From the NCBI GenBank assembly GCA_030248065.1, contig JASAMV010003143.1:1-64000 (forward strand): a stretch of 64,000 bases of DNA, written 5' to 3'. Made by a program: the position numbers and the translations under genes. Shown piece by piece: positions 21,575 to 36,300 of the stretch (position 1 is the stretch's first letter; each line of letters begins with the position of its first letter). The stretch is from Rhynchonema sp. JSB1_4 (Eukaryota; Nematoda; Chromadorea; Monhysterida; Xyalidae). Below the pieces are notes generated by a model. The model worked only from the letters and a program-made list of their open reading frames with translations, was not told where the DNA came from and searched no databases.

Positions 21575-24500
21575 TAATACAATGAGAACAATTCTTTCAC
21601 GTTGGTCGAAATCAGAACTCTCAGCATATCACAAAATGTTCTCAAAAAACCATACGATCATACACAGACACCACTGATCTGATAATGTCACGAAGTTTAA
21701 GATACCTCATGGATTTCATACTATACGGACATACAGGGAATACGTCACTAGAGCAAGGCACCAAAATCATAAATTTTATTCGCGCAGCTCGCATCTGTGT
21801 GGCACGCACATGGGCAGCAAGACCGGCTCTGTTCGTGACCAAAACTTTGACGGGGTTGGTGCTCAATAAATTATTATTGTTCCTCTGGCACATGCACTGG
21901 TTTGGGCACATAACACGCGCTGGCCTTTAAATTTATTCAACCACTGGTCTCAACCTCAAGGCCCATTGTCATAACTTTCAATGGTTTATTGTCAGACATG
22001 GGCACCCAGGTACCTGGTGCTGAGCTCAGCACTGCAACTCATTGAGACCAAAGAGTGGGTATAAAATGTCGAGAAAGAAAATGTTAAGGTCGGTTCACCC
22101 AAAGAACGCACCCCGTCAACCCGGCATTTGCATCATGCATTTTATAGAACCTTCGCGGTTAGCCGTCAAACAGCTGTTTTCTGGCTTAGGTACCATTTTA
22201 CTGAGTGGTTAAAAAGAAACAGAATAATAGACCGTTAGTTAGCCATGGACCTTTCGAAAAACTGGATAGTGGGTTTGGATCTGACATGGCGAAAAACATG
22301 GCCATTACAAATTCATGAAAAAACGCGGTCGACAATTGATACCATCTGGTGGTGAGAAAAGAACGCTAAATTTTAAGAAAGGGCATGACAGCTGACAGGC
22401 AAAATATCGCACAAGCGTATTTGGACAAGAACACATCTAAACCTTATGGCATTATTGGGTTGTTGAGGTGAGGATGGGAAGTTTTAGTGTTAAAAGTTGG
22501 GTTAATGGCAAGTTCTAATTTTAACGGTGCGCAAAGTGAGTGTACGCTTGAGTTGTGTCATTTTGACATAAAAGTATTGGGCAGACCTCATTCCACAGGC
22601 AAACAAACGCATGAGGGGCGGGAGTTGCGGCATGCAAACCACGGGTACTCTTCTCAATGGGTATTTCGTAATTTCCAGACTCAGCAATACTGGAATGCAG
22701 CAGCTGCTGTACACGGTAGTCCTCATAGTCGTTCTATTTGTGTACATAAAATGACAATGGCCTTTCGAAGAGTGCACTCACTGTCTGACGCACGACAAAC
22801 CACACACACACACACAATGCTTGGGTTTGGAACAACGCAAAATAAAGCAAACGCCGCACATAAATGCTGGATGGATAGCTGTGATTCATCGTAAAAGTTC
22901 TTTAGTTCCAGTCCTCCAGTTGCCTAAGTTATTGGGACTCAATGCTGCACGAAGCTGAGATTGGTGCATGTTTCAGCCACAACAAAACTTTAAAGGACCT
23001 CTGGTGCAGTACCAACACATCCTGAAAACCGGAAAGTGCACGATTTCTTCCAAAAAATGATCTTCAAAATTCTGTTTTACGGGTATAAAAGAGGCTCACA
23101 CCAAAATATTTTTCGATTCTTTCGTAACCAGCTGCAACGCCAAATTCCACGGGGAAATAATCGCAAAGTGCTGTATGCATCCATGTGTGACTCTCGAAAA
23201 GCATCAAAGTTGATAAACTGAGAAACCACTTGCGGCCTCTTACGACTCGTACGGTTTCACGACTGCTACCTACACAAGCAAAAAAATATTCATTTGTCAA
23301 AGCACTGCGTGGTAACCAATCACGAAAATAGCATCTCCGACCGACCAAGAAGGTCCACAACAATACCAATACCAAACTATGCAGAGTTCATGTTTTTTCC
23401 TATTCATTTCAGTCAGACTGGTATCGGGATTGAAGATCAGATCGGTTTCGATCTGTCTCGCTTTGCTTCAAAATTATAATCTACATCATGCAGTCTTAGG
23501 TTGGTGCGTTACCAATATGACAAGCGAACACATTTTGCAAGACCATCCAGGACCAAACGGACTAAATTTGAAACATACCAAAAAGCACGATAGACTTCCA
23601 TGATGGAATAATAGTGCCCATAAAAAACGCGCAGCTTGTAACAAATACGAAATGATAGTACAAAACCACAAAAAAACACCAACGGTCGCGTCGCTGCTCG
23701 AGCATGTACCATATTTCAATTCGTCACACATGTGAGTAAATTGTGAATATCTGTGCCATGCGCAAAACCATACAGGGTTTAGTACAGTGCGAAAAAACCT
23801 AATATCGGTATCAGTCACTACTGCGGCACCAGAAAAATAGCGCAGCGCCACTTATACGTTTGGCACCAATATTCACACGACCACCATGCCTCTCGCTGTG
23901 CTGGTGTGTTTTTCCGTGTTTTTTCTTAGCAAAATAACGTGTCCGTCAGCTGGTGTCTGTGTGTGCCCGTGGTGTTTGGTTTTGCTCTTCGACAAACAAA
24001 CATTAGAGCTGCACAACTAACCACGGTTTATGTCCGGGTGTCCATATGCAGCATTCGGGTTGGATCGATTTTCCGTCTTTAGGAAGCTTAGCAGCCCTGC
24101 GGTCTGAATTCACTTTTTTCAACCAACAATGTACGGAGTGCACCAATGTTGGTCTGTTTCGCCCTGTTTTCGCATGCAGACCGAGGCGCCAGGGCTCGTC
24201 AATGCGAACGCCTCTGGCAAATTTGCCTCCAAAAAGCCCCACCAGCAGATCTGAACTATTAGGTACATTTTTTTGCAGGAGCGGGCCAACGGCAGCCAAA
24301 ACCTTCGTCTACAAGCAACAGCAAGCAGACAGCCCCAGATCGGTTAATCAGGGACAGGTTAGGTACGCCCAACCGAGGAGCGCGAAAGTCGGCCCGCCCG
24401 CTGTCGCACAAAATTCGGGCCCAGGCGCCACTTCGCTCCGTGTGATTTCATGGCCAACCCCCTATCGCCTAAATTCAAGAAACCACACACCCCACCCCCA

Positions 24501-27500
24501 TTCGTCGGAAAATTGGTTACTTTTTAGGCCTGGGGGAATCGAGCACCCCGAGGGGCCTGGGAATTGGTGAACCTCCGAGAATGTTCCATTTTTTTACCCC
24601 CAAAGCTGGGTTATTTTCACGAATTACATAGCACCCAAAAATTTTCGACACCCCAAATTTTTGACCGAGGTCATCTATCTATGGTTGGTTTATTGCTCTC
24701 AGTGACGCATAAAACCATGCACGTAAATTAGTGATAGAAGCACAGTTACAAGACCGGGTGGGACAATTACGGAAATGAAAATAGTTACAACACTGGTTAT
24801 AACAAAACCACAGCAAATAAAAGCTACAAAAAGCGCCAAGGAGAGAGAAAGATCACGGACATCAGGACAGATCACAGGACATGTTAACAGAACTGAAAAT
24901 TATGCATTAATCCTCGTCCTCGTCAAACGACAAATGTCGGGCTCAGAGGGCATATTGGGATCAGTCCATATTGTCAACAGTCCAGAACAGATGGTGGGTT
25001 GGTGATTGTCCGTCACTTCCGTGTACCACCATTTAGCGACGTGGCTGGCGTCCCCAGGCTGACGTGAATGCGTATCGAACGAGACATCGCCATATCCATC
25101 CCGTTGACCGCATCCGGACGCGGTCATCTATCTATCGTCAACAAAGTCTGGGTCCCAATCCATCTATCGTCAACACCTTGGCCAAGAACTACACTGAATG
25201 GGGTGCCCTCTCAGGTACCCTAATCTCCCCGGGCACACTAAAAAAATATATACCTCTGAAGATCCAGGCAAATAAGAAGGAAAGTGACAGTGTAGTTGCT
25301 GATCAGGCACTATACACGTCTTCGCGTCTTCTCACCATGCTGAAATCTTACAAGCTCCCCTACGTCACAGTTCTCTTGAACTATGAACTGCGTTCACGCG
25401 GAGTGTGAATAAGCACAGGTCATAGGTTAGGGTTACAGCGTGAGTCATAATAGTAAAGGTTTCAAAAACAAGCGGAAGGAGTGTTTTTTATGTGAACTGT
25501 CTGTATAATGTTCAGCATTCTTTGGTTTGTCAACAGGTCGATGTACAGTACGTAGCAACTAAATACCGAGTTTTGGCATCCATCCGAAACTTTTTGGCTT
25601 CCAGCAGTTTCAATTCTACAGCTTTTACAATTCTATTACAAATTTCGGCCTTTAGCTTAATTGTCAGTCAAAATGGACAAACTCTCGCGCGAATTCACAC
25701 TTTTCCGTTGCAGCTGACCAGATGCCGTACCAGACTCTCCGTTCCAATAGTGAACCGTCATTATGGTGAATCCTCATTATGGAGGACAAATTTTTAGTTC
25801 CAATCTACCGTTAGCCTCCTTACTGGTTTGTGTGGTGAACATTCAAATGCATAGTGAATACCTATTCCAAATAGTGAACAAAAACGTGGTTCCCGATTGT
25901 GCTGACCTTTCGATTCCACACCCAACGGGGCAGAAGAAAGCACAGTTATCACTCAACATCCTCGTTTGTATTTTATTTAGAAATTGGCGATTTGTAAGTA
26001 AAAAACGTAAGACGATACCAGTTAACGTTCATGATTATAAGCAAAGCATAGGCAGCGCGGCAGCGCGGTTGCAAACCTGGGAGGAAATTCATGCAGAAAG
26101 TTTCTGATTGCAAGTGTTTACTCTGGGATACTTTGACACTGTCTCAGTTGCCTCAGTCCAACCTTCAAGCGACATTTGGCGCTGCAATAGCTTTCATTCA
26201 AAAACCAACACGAACGTTCAGCAACACTGCTGTTTCCCCGACATCCCGCAGGGCGGAGTCAGTGTCGCCCCGATCGCGCGCACAGGTCACGTGACCGCGC
26301 GCAATTCAATGTGGGTGTACGTGTACTACCATTGACGAAAGAACACTGCTGCATTATAGAATGGGGTGCACCCTGCCTGTGCACATGTACATGTACAGCG
26401 GGCGTGTGCGGGTGTCACGAGCCTGCCTGTCTGACTGAATCGAACCAAACAGCAAGCGCAGCGCACACCCAACCAACACACACATGTAAGGCACACACAC
26501 ACAAGGCAACACACACGAAATACGCATTACGCACACACATATACATACACCCGGACCCGTGTACACTACTACAGCGCACACACATACACACTACGACAAA
26601 AACGTAGACATTGCGGGTATGCAGCCAGCCCCAACCAACAACGCCGCCTGCCGCTAGCACAGCCTGTGTCTTTGTATATGATAGCGACTTGGCCTCATGG
26701 CAGAACTGTTGCCCCCGAAATGTTGCGCTCACGCTTGATTTTAGGCCGTCGCCATTAGGCTCAAGTCACTTCCTAGGCATAATCTCCGTCTGCGGGTACG
26801 TTTGTGTATCTAGGCGTAAAAGACTAGACCCAACTTATATTTCCTAAGGCTTAGAGGCCCGCCCTGCCAAGAGAAGGCATCTGTGAGCAGCTCAGTGCGC
26901 AGTTGTGGTGTGGCGTTCTTTCAGTGAGTGAGCGCTGGCTGGCTGTACTACGCTACACGCGTGTAACGTGCGTGTGTGTGTGTCTGCTCTGGTCTTCTAG
27001 TTTATTTGGTTTGGATGGTTTAGTGCGTACCGCGCTCGTAGTAAGCGTATGTACATGTATGTGTGTATACGTGTGTGTGTCTATGTCTATGTGTGTGTGT
27101 GTGTGAGAGAGTAGTGGTTTTTTGCGGCCAGCCAACCGTCGCGGCCCGCTAGTGCGCTTGTGCTCCAGTCCAATGTCACTCGCTTCTATGCCGCTAACAA
27201 GCGATACATGTCTATGCAGCTTGGGAACGCTATTCAGTTCACAGATGGTTTTTAGCTCTCAATGCTACCAACGGTACCACGCAGGCACTACGTATTCTAT
27301 TCTCGAAAATTCGTGAATTTGTTTTTTAATCCCCATGCATCTCGAGCAAGGCCTGTTCTAGGCTTCTTTTCATTCTCAGGATTTTATGAAAATCCCTGTC
27401 CAAGTTTCATTCCTGTTGAGCTTGGATCACGGCTCTCTGTCTCAAATTCAAGACTGTATAATGATTATATCTTTGTAATGACTCCGTCTGGGTGTTGACA

Positions 27501-27527
27501 TTGCCCTTTTCACAGAGTGCATCATCG
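21575..27527. other. Long gene-poor region
   Basis: No convincing coding exon is seen on either strand. It holds decayed repeats. At 25125-25310 there are inverted TGTTGACGATAGATAGAT motifs, an AAGAACTACACTG end and a CAGTGTAGTTGC motif, all hAT MITE remains. At 24150-24227 a block resembles one in a Capicua intron (36491-36560). Open frames such as 24046-24570 have no family features. Confidence 0.45.
26457..27110. repeat. CA-rich then GT-rich microsatellite zone
   Basis: CA-type tracts (26460-26600) are followed about 400 bp later by GT-type tracts (26960-27107), so the two are complementary and could pair. A similar CA then GT arrangement occurs at 29038-29064 and 29279-29306. Confidence 0.7.
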
Positions 27528-27892
27528 TATAGTCCAGCCACGTGCTCATGTGACGACTCTTTATAAAGCATGCTTGGCCAGATTCAAAAATGCGCCGGTT
27601 ACACGGGTTTACGCAAACAAAAGAAAGAGATTGGACCGAGAGACATGATGACAAGTTCCAGCTGGCTGACCTCAATTTGTTGCGTGCTTACGCGAACAGC
27701 AACATCGTTCAACACACAAATGTTTTGGGAGTCAAAAGGAAATTTACGCCCTGAGGTGGAGAGCGTGTTTTTAAAAAATACATGCATTTCTCTTTCTTTC
27801 ATTTCCGAAATACCCGAAAAACCGGAACATTATTGGATCCGTCCAAGTCAACTTCAAAATTCGTCGTCTCATCAGTTCGTGGCTGGACTATA
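27528..27892. mobile_element. Tc1/mariner-type MITE, family M1, copy 2
   Basis: TATAGTCCAGCCACG ends in a TA context; the interior is the reverse of copy 1. Intergenic. Confidence 0.8.
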
Positions 27893-29031
27893 CCTAAATT
27901 TTTTAGGTCTTCGCGCACTACTCACTCATATCGATGCCATGAATTACTTACGCTGTCTTGCACAATCCACGTCTCTCGTGCCCGGGGGGGTGTAGATTGT
28001 ACCATTTTAATGTTACAGAATGACACCCAAGACACCGTTATGTGTATGTTTTGCGCCGGTGACACACACAGGTCGCATTCAAAAGTTTTTTACGCTGATG
28101 AACTGGGCAAGTGTACAAAAACACATGCAGGTTGGGTACGGACTGCAGGTGAATGCATATATTATGTGCTGTACGGTTACACGCATGCAGATAGTGGTAT
28201 TATACCGTACCCGTGCACTTCAACGGTACAATTGGAAATGGTTTTTCACGACTGATTGCGTGTATAAGTGATTGCACGGGACATCACAAATTGTCAAATT
28301 AGTCTGCATATATAGTTAGTCCCAGTCAATTGTTCCGTTATTTTCAAGGTCTCTACAACGTGCAACAAATACGGAAATTTTAAAAAACTTGTAAATCATA
28401 CACCGCTGTCGTAAAAAAACGGCGCGGAGTTTTGTGATCGAGCGATCGAAAACCGTCTGATAATGCGACATTAATTAGTTCATCAATATTGTCCGACCGA
28501 TAATCGAAGAACTGATGTGACACCGCCAGGTTGGTTAACTTGGTGACTTGCTTTTTTCAGGATTTTAGTCACTAGGTTACTGTGTTCTGCGCTGTCCTTA
28601 ACAAATGCTCTTGATGCACGCTTGGCGTCTGTTTGGGGGGTCGCTATGGTGCATGTTCTGGATATCCTATAGCTGCAGTACCTATAGTAGAAGTTAATAA
28701 CAGAAGTTTTTTCATCAGGAGCTTTGTGCATCTATAATAATGAAGCATCGAACCACTTTTGTTGGATATTGCTTTCATAATGTCTTCGGGGTGTGTGTGG
28801 CCACAAATAGCTCTCAGCTGTGCATTGCACATCTACACCTGCAGGATACGGTACATAATAAGCACATGGTCCGATCGTCGCATATACTGTACGTGCGGCT
28901 TGTAAGCAGCACCGTAAGTTTCACACACCGCTGCTGCCACGTGCATCTATACTTGTACGTTCAATGATGTACTCGCTCACAATGTGGGCGCTACACACAC
29001 GCGTACGCGCAACTTCGATTTTGTGTGTGCC

Positions 29032-29068
<37 letters not shown>

Positions 29069-32000
29069 GCGTGTGCACGCCATGTGCATGTAGAATTACG
29101 GTAGTTGCAAAGAGCGCCACACAGGCGCACACTGGCATGGGCATTGGTACACCATGTAGTACCGGCTGGAAAGCGCGTCGCTGTTTTTTGCAAGTACCCC
29201 GGCTTGTACATATTCAATATATATATGCGTACATACGTACGCAGTACCAGACCATGTTAGCAACTACTGTTGGCTACTTGTGTGTGTGTGTGTGCGTGTG
29301 TGTGTTCATATAGTTGCTGCCCGACCCACCCACCATAGTCATGCAAAGAAAGCCGATATTTAGTCGTACGCTAGTGTACGGTACGCGACGAATTGGCGAA
29401 CAACGCCACCCAGTCCAAGTCTTTAGATAGTAGCTTAGTGCGCGTATGAGTACAACACGGACGCGTGTTCCCCTCGCGTGGCTTGCTTGCGTGGCTTCAC
29501 CACTTCAGGGCTGTACCACCAGCCCCACAGCCCACACAACAGTTGGGTTACGGTATATAGGTACCAAGGGCATGCACACTTATGTTTATCATGCTTGTGG
29601 CCCCCTTGAAGCTTGATTGATGAAAGTTAAGATGCTTGCGGCCGGGAATGAACTTTTTTGAAGCAATGAAGAAAGAAACAATGTTCGGTATCTCCTGGTT
29701 GGCATGTTCCGTGGTAGTACCAAGGACACCGTATACCAATCGTACTAAATGCCATATTGTTGTTGACGTGACTTGTGCGTGTCTGCAAAATGCGTAAGCG
29801 CCACTCACGTGAACACTTTTTCGACATTGTGGGTATGCTTCTCAAAGTTGTCAGTTGTGCCTATCAATTCAGTGCATCATCAACCATATCGGAGATGGGG
29901 TTCCCGAGCTTGGAGCCGATAGGAAAAACAGCACGGGCATGGGCCGACTAGAGGGGGACCACTTCTATTGCGATGTACACACGAACGCAGCACGCGACGT
30001 TCCACACGCTTGCACAGCGCGCGTGCTGGCGAACTTTCGCGGTGTACATGTACTACACGCAGTTGTGTGTACACACCACTCCTCTTTGTGCGTAAGCTGG
30101 CGCGTGGCGCAAACGCAGCAACAGTTTTATACGCACGTCAGTTTCACACAACTTTTGCGCCGACAACAGCGCACGAACAAAAAAAACTATTCGAACCCCA
30201 TCCATTTACTACGCGGCCGTCTATGGCCCCAGACTGACTGGCTGCCCGATGTTACACACAAAGCGAGCGGGGGGCGAGGGTTTGGCCGGGCAGCCAACGA
30301 GGCACCAAATGCGCATTTCACAATTCTTAAAGTCGGCGCCCGGGAGGTTCTAGAATTTTCAAAAGTTTATGACCGCTTGGAAACCTTCGACCATTTTGCG
30401 CACGATTTTCGGCTTCGAATCGTGGCAATTTCCTGTTCGTTCTGCTGGCAACACCAGACATGTTTTTGCAGGCAATAACAAATGTTCCACTCGCGAGCAG
30501 TGGTACAAAAAAACGTTCAAATTGTCAGTAATCTAAATTGTAAGTTTCGGACACTTAGTGTTGCAAAAGTACGCAAGTGAGACACAGAAGCCATATTAGG
30601 CGCAGCAAAGTCGCTGACTGGGTTCGGTTGCTTATTACTTTTTCACGCCGTACCTACATACATATGTACTGTACGTTTGTGCCAGACCAATAATTTACGA
30701 AACTTTCGGACATTCGCGCGCCTCTGATTCTTTTTTGCTTATTGACTGTTCCAGGGGACCGACGTTTTATGGGGCTTCAAATTATTCCCGCTCGCGTTGT
30801 GGAGAGCTATAAAAGATGCCCAAAGTTGGAAAAGGGGTGCATTTTTGCTCTGACGACTGGAAGAGTGAAAGATGCTTTTTTTCTACAAGTGTTTCTTCAT
30901 ATATTTTTCTCGCAACGCGTGATTCAGTGTCCGTAATTTGAGCCGACCGAAAACGATAGTAATCTTTTTTGTTCGCGAACCAAGGTGCTTCAAGTGCTGC
31001 CTACTACTGTATATCTATGTGGCTATAAGTTCGGTGCTGATTTTTTGTGAACAGTGCACTTTGTAAAGACTTACGAAATTTTGAAGCTCAAAACTGAGTT
31101 TTAGGGCGAGGGCCCCCACCCATGTCGAAGCATTTCAGCAAACGTTTCGGTGGGTGGTGTACGGGGTGACATTATAAAACACTAATTATAGCGCAAATGC
31201 ACTTTGTGGTCAACAGCGCACCACGATGACCGAAAACTACCGTAGGACAAGCGCAAGTTTGGGTTAGAGTATACAAACAAACTAAACGGCCCAAACTCCC
31301 ACGCGCACGCACACAGACTTTCACTGGAACACTGGGAAGAGTGATCTTTGAGGGCACAGAGAAAAAACAGCATAGAGATAGAACGAAGAGCATACAGTAC
31401 ATACAACTGTAGCTGTTTGTATGTGTGCTGCTACATCGTCATGAAAGCTATGCGGCGACAATCTTTGGGTATACGCTAACTTTTTTGAACTGGATTCCGT
31501 TTCGTGCAACAAAGGTACTGAACAACTGCTTTCAAACACCAGAGACAGACCAAGAGATCATGCTCGCAGCTGCGACCCGCGTTTTGCGAACACCCCGTGT
31601 GACTTGATAGTCGCAATAGTACCCTTGTGAGTAGAACCATAAATGATTGCGTTGTGGTTGGTGGGTGACCTTTGTGCCATACCGTAACCCCCAGGTTCAT
31701 GGGTACGATACAAACCCTATGAGGTCCTGGTCTCTGACCTGGCCAGACGGAACTGAATAATGGCCGATCGCAGGCTGGTTGTTGTTTTTTTCGTGCGTTA
31801 TGGTCCAAGTTGCGTTTTATCACCAGGAAACAGGACCGACCCGGCCAAAGTTGTCGTTCAAAGTTGCCGAGCGACTAAAAATTTGAATTGCCTTCATGCT
31901 ATACAGTGGCTGTACAGTATACTACCGCATATGACATGACCTGAATAATGTCAAGTGCGATCGTCGGTAGTTACCATGCACCTGCCAAATCAGATTTCTT

Positions 32001-33323
32001 CAAAAAAAACCTTCCATCAAAAGTCTCACAAATGGCTGCTTTTGATGCAGCACTAAAATCACCCGGTTACACGAACAGAAAAGCAACATCAAAAATTTTG
32101 TGTCATGGTAACATCGTGCTTGTGTCAAGCATCGTGTTCAGTGCAGCGTGCGTTCAGTCAAAAAGCATGGGCCATCATTATATGAGCACTGATAAAGAGG
32201 CGCGAGTGCACAATTACAAACACACTCGATGCGGCTGAACGGCTGGGCGGGCGAAAATTGATGGCTAAAAATGTGAAATCTGTGTAAATTTCCAGGGGAT
32301 CATCTCGTAAATCGGGTCACTTTCCTCTAACAAAATCAGCTCAACGCACCAGTTGTACCCATCAGTTTGGACCGTATCCCATTGCAAACCAACAAGGGAC
32401 CCCGGTCGGGTGTATGGGTCACAAAAACCACTGCTGCCGCGCTCCACAAATAATGTGTTCTTTGTCCATTCCCGTTCATACTGCATGATGTACACACACA
32501 GATGACTTACAAAACGAAGCATGTAACATTCGGTGCATAACATGGTATGAGCTGTCAGGGAGGCTCCCGTCCGTCAAAGAGACACAGTCGCCTTTATGTG
32601 CATGTACAGTATGTACAATAGCTGTAAGTAGCCCGCAAATGTCAGCCTCCCTGCTGAAAACAGACAGGCAGTCAGTCACACAAAGCAGCAAGTAAAGCCA
32701 GCCAGCTACACAGCTAGCCATGGCGCACATGTGTGCGTGTGTGCGTAGGTTGTACTAGCCAGCGTACACGTGCCTACTCTACTACGGGTGTACGGTACAT
32801 ACATACTTGTGTTGTACCCCTGCTTCACTGGATTACAGCGTCGCTAAGCTAATAGCAGGATCTTTCGCAACAGCTACCGCTCTTGGGCCGCTCATGGAAA
32901 AGTTGCTTGAGCTATATTGGGCTTGCTCTGGGCAACAAACAGGTTTACATTTCATCTGAATTACTGTACTGAGCCTATTTTTGGATGCTTTTCATTTTGA
33001 GTGGCTTCCAGTCCAACTTTCAGCCAACTGCAGCACATAGTTCTGGCTGGTTTGTTTCGGTACTCATCTCATGTCGGCTTCAGTTATTGCTCAGCTGATT
33101 CACAAATGCCATGAAGGCGTTTGGTCGTCTTCTGTTGCGTTGTTTTGGATGCATACTTGGAATTAGGCTCTCTGGTGACTGTTGAGGTTATACGTTCACT
33201 AAATCCGCTATTATACGACTTGGTGGCTTCGACCAGTTCAGTGACTTCATGCAAGGTAAAGTTTAAATGTGTGTCCATGTTTGAAAAAGTTTGTTTCCGA
33301 TTTCCAGTCTGCGACCGGCCGCA
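27893..33323. other. Gene-poor region upstream of Capicua
   Basis: No coding exon, RNA gene or clear transposon boundary is supported. It contains CA/GT tracts near 29.0-29.3 kb. An AG acceptor at 33306-33307 precedes the Capicua start exon, so an upstream leader exon or a trans-splice site probably lies in or near the end of this region. Confidence 0.45.
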
Positions 33324-36300
33324 ATGGATCCAAAGACATCAACATCCAGTGGTGTCGTGCGTCCGCTGTTCAAATCTCAGTCCACGTCAAGCGGCACAAC
33401 TACGAGGACGAGCACGGACGCAACCGGATCGGCCTTTGTGGCTCAGGCAACATCGGTGGGCAGTCAGAATATGCACCCGAAACTACGTGGCAAACGCGAG
33501 CGAGAGGTTGAGCAACAACAACAACACCAACAACAGACTATTGGTGCCCAACTGGTGCAACCGACACAATTGGGACTGCAGTCACCTCCGCCCACGAAAC
33601 GTGTGATTTTGGATGCGGACGCGCTCAGAATGCAACAGCAGGCTGCTGGTTTGTTGAAGAAAATTAACGGACGTTGTGTTTGGATGTAATGTAGATATAT
33701 CAGACCTAAGGTCGATTGACTTCCGGGAGGTAGAAGTTAAAATCCGGAGAAGTCACTACCACGCAGAAGTGCCCGGCAAGGCAGTGATTGTTTGTGGTGA
33801 TTGTCTGTTCCGCTCTGTTCATTGACCGCTGCCTGCCGTCCACTGATTTTGCTTTGTTAGTAAGCTGACCGAACGGGCAGTCACAAGTTTCTGACTGCTG
33901 CTGCCAGGCAGTCAAAGTATGAACCGACCTTTAGTGCTCGGTGCAGCCTGAGCCGGTTTTCCGTCGCTCAAATGGCTACTTGTGCATTATTAGGATATTT
34001 CAATATTTACTGGTGACACACTTAAGTTTGACAAAGTGCAAAAGTTGTACAGTTCACAATTATAAATGAAAAAAAATCATTTGCCGATCACTAAGTATTA
34101 TACATATGACATCGTTCCATTAGACCCGCTTAAACCACTTGGTGTCTGTCTGGTAGGTAACCTGACAACAGATTCTTCTGGCCTGCCACCTGCAAACTCG
34201 AACCGCCCCAGCCGTTTCCCATCCACTCAACCCCCTCCCCCTGAAGCCACTACAACCAACCTTCTCCCATTGCAAGGTTTCATCACGACACCAGTACATC
34301 TGGCCCCGGTGCTTGTCGACCAGCAATCACAAACGCCACCCGCCCGTGTGCCCGAGATCAGTTTGGCCGATTGGAAGGGCACGCGTGTGTTGGCCAAACT
34401 GTCCGTTGACCCAGTGCAACAGCTGCAGAGTCGCAACTCGGGATTCGTTGTCGGCAGTGTCAGATCGGTTCGGGTGATGTTTCATTGAGCTTACCTTATG
34501 TACAGATTGTACACGTACAATGATGGATGTCAAACTTGTTGTCTTGCCAATGCAATGTGGTCGGTCTTGCAAGACAGAACGGCACCGCTCACAATGTTTC
34601 TTCCCTCGTCATATACGTAGTGTGACATTATCGGCTTGCAGCATACCACTTATTCTCGTGCTCATTCGGGCTCTTGTATTATTGCTTGATTTTACGACAG
34701 TACGCATTGTTGTTGGATGCGTCCAATTGATGTTTCACGCACGAACCACTGCGTAGGACTGCACCTAATTCCTAAATAAAACTCAATGAGCCTAGCTGAT
34801 GTTTCACGCACAGGTGCGCAACAACCGTGACGTGTCCGTTCAATTGGACGAACCGCCTGGTCAACCCGAGGTCTGGTTCCACGATGTCCTAGACACGACC
34901 AAAGGCATACAGCTAATCGCGGACACCGCCGCCAGCCCTGAGAATGTTCGAATTGGCATCACGCTAGCTGCACGCAAAACGGCCGATTGCAGTGTGTTCT
35001 ATCCGGCTGAGGTGCTCGGTGTCAGCATACAGCCGGTCAGCTTCCAAGTGAGTGCAGTTCACGGGTGGTTTTTGGTTTCTCTTATTTTTTTCGAACTCAT
35101 TAGCAGCGTGGTGTTTTCTGACTTTTTTGACTGACGCGATTTTGCAGGTCCGATTTCTGGAGTTGACCCCGTTCGCCGGCGAGATTGTCTGGATCAGCCG
35201 ACCGATGGCTCGACTGCTGCGACCGCCGTGGTATGATGAACTGGAGGCAACCGGTTGGGAACTGTTGGAATTATTTTTTTTAGATTGGCGGTTCCAATTT
35301 CAATTGGCGTGAAGGTTGTCACAACCATGACAGTAAATAAGCAACTTTTACGCTGGTCAAAGCTTCAAATACAGTTGCCAAGTGCATGTGTGAGCAATGA
35401 ACGCTCTCGCTGCTATATAGCGGTACGTATGTAGGTATGCCACTATGAATAAACCAGGCTGTATTCCCGATTTCTTTCATTTTCAGGCAATCCGCAGCAC
35501 CTGCAAAACCCAGTGGCGTGTCAGCCCTCATCAGTTGCCATGAGTCAACACCAGCCGTTCACCCCAACCCAGACCACACCCCTGCTCATCGGTGCACAAC
35601 CAACCACGCCCATCAGTTTGGCTGACAGTATGGCACATACCATTACGGGTTAGGTGATGTTTCACGGATAACTGGTTGCGATCTATCCTCTTTGTAGTGC
35701 CATATCAGGGCTCGATTTTATTGCGTACTGAGCAGATGTGGTACTATATGAGTATTAGCACTCTTGGTTTCGCTATAAAGAGTGTAAACTCGGAATGTTC
35801 GTGCAACGCATCCAGGCAGTGAAATATGAACGCTTTCCTTCCAGGTATGACCCCTGTGACCCCCGTGACACCCCAACTGCCTACCCCGATACCTTTGGCA
35901 GCACTGTCAGCAGGCGTACCTTACAAACCGGCACCGATACAAGCGGCTCTGATGGCACATGCGGCAAGGCTACAACAACAACAACAACAGCAACAACATC
36001 AGTTACATCAACAACAACAACTTCAGCAGCAACAACAACAACAGCAAACGACACCAACGCACCCGCAGCGCAGCAGTTTTGAGTCGTCGAAAAAATCCAG
36101 CTTCGGTAAGATGAATTTTCCAGACAAAATATTCCCAGCAAAAATCAGGCAAGCAAGCACCAACCCTGATTTTCAGGCACATCTCAAGACGACGAAGATT
36201 CGGACGCAGACGTGGAGGGCGGCGGGGCCGCGTCCATCAACATCAACAAGTCAACATTGCTAGTGGACACCGAACTACAGACCACGCCCACGACCATGCC

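Noticed and set aside
24046..24570. 174-codon open frame in the gene-poor region
   Set aside because: No family similarity, odd composition, and part of it is a repeat also found in a Capicua intron at 36491-36560.
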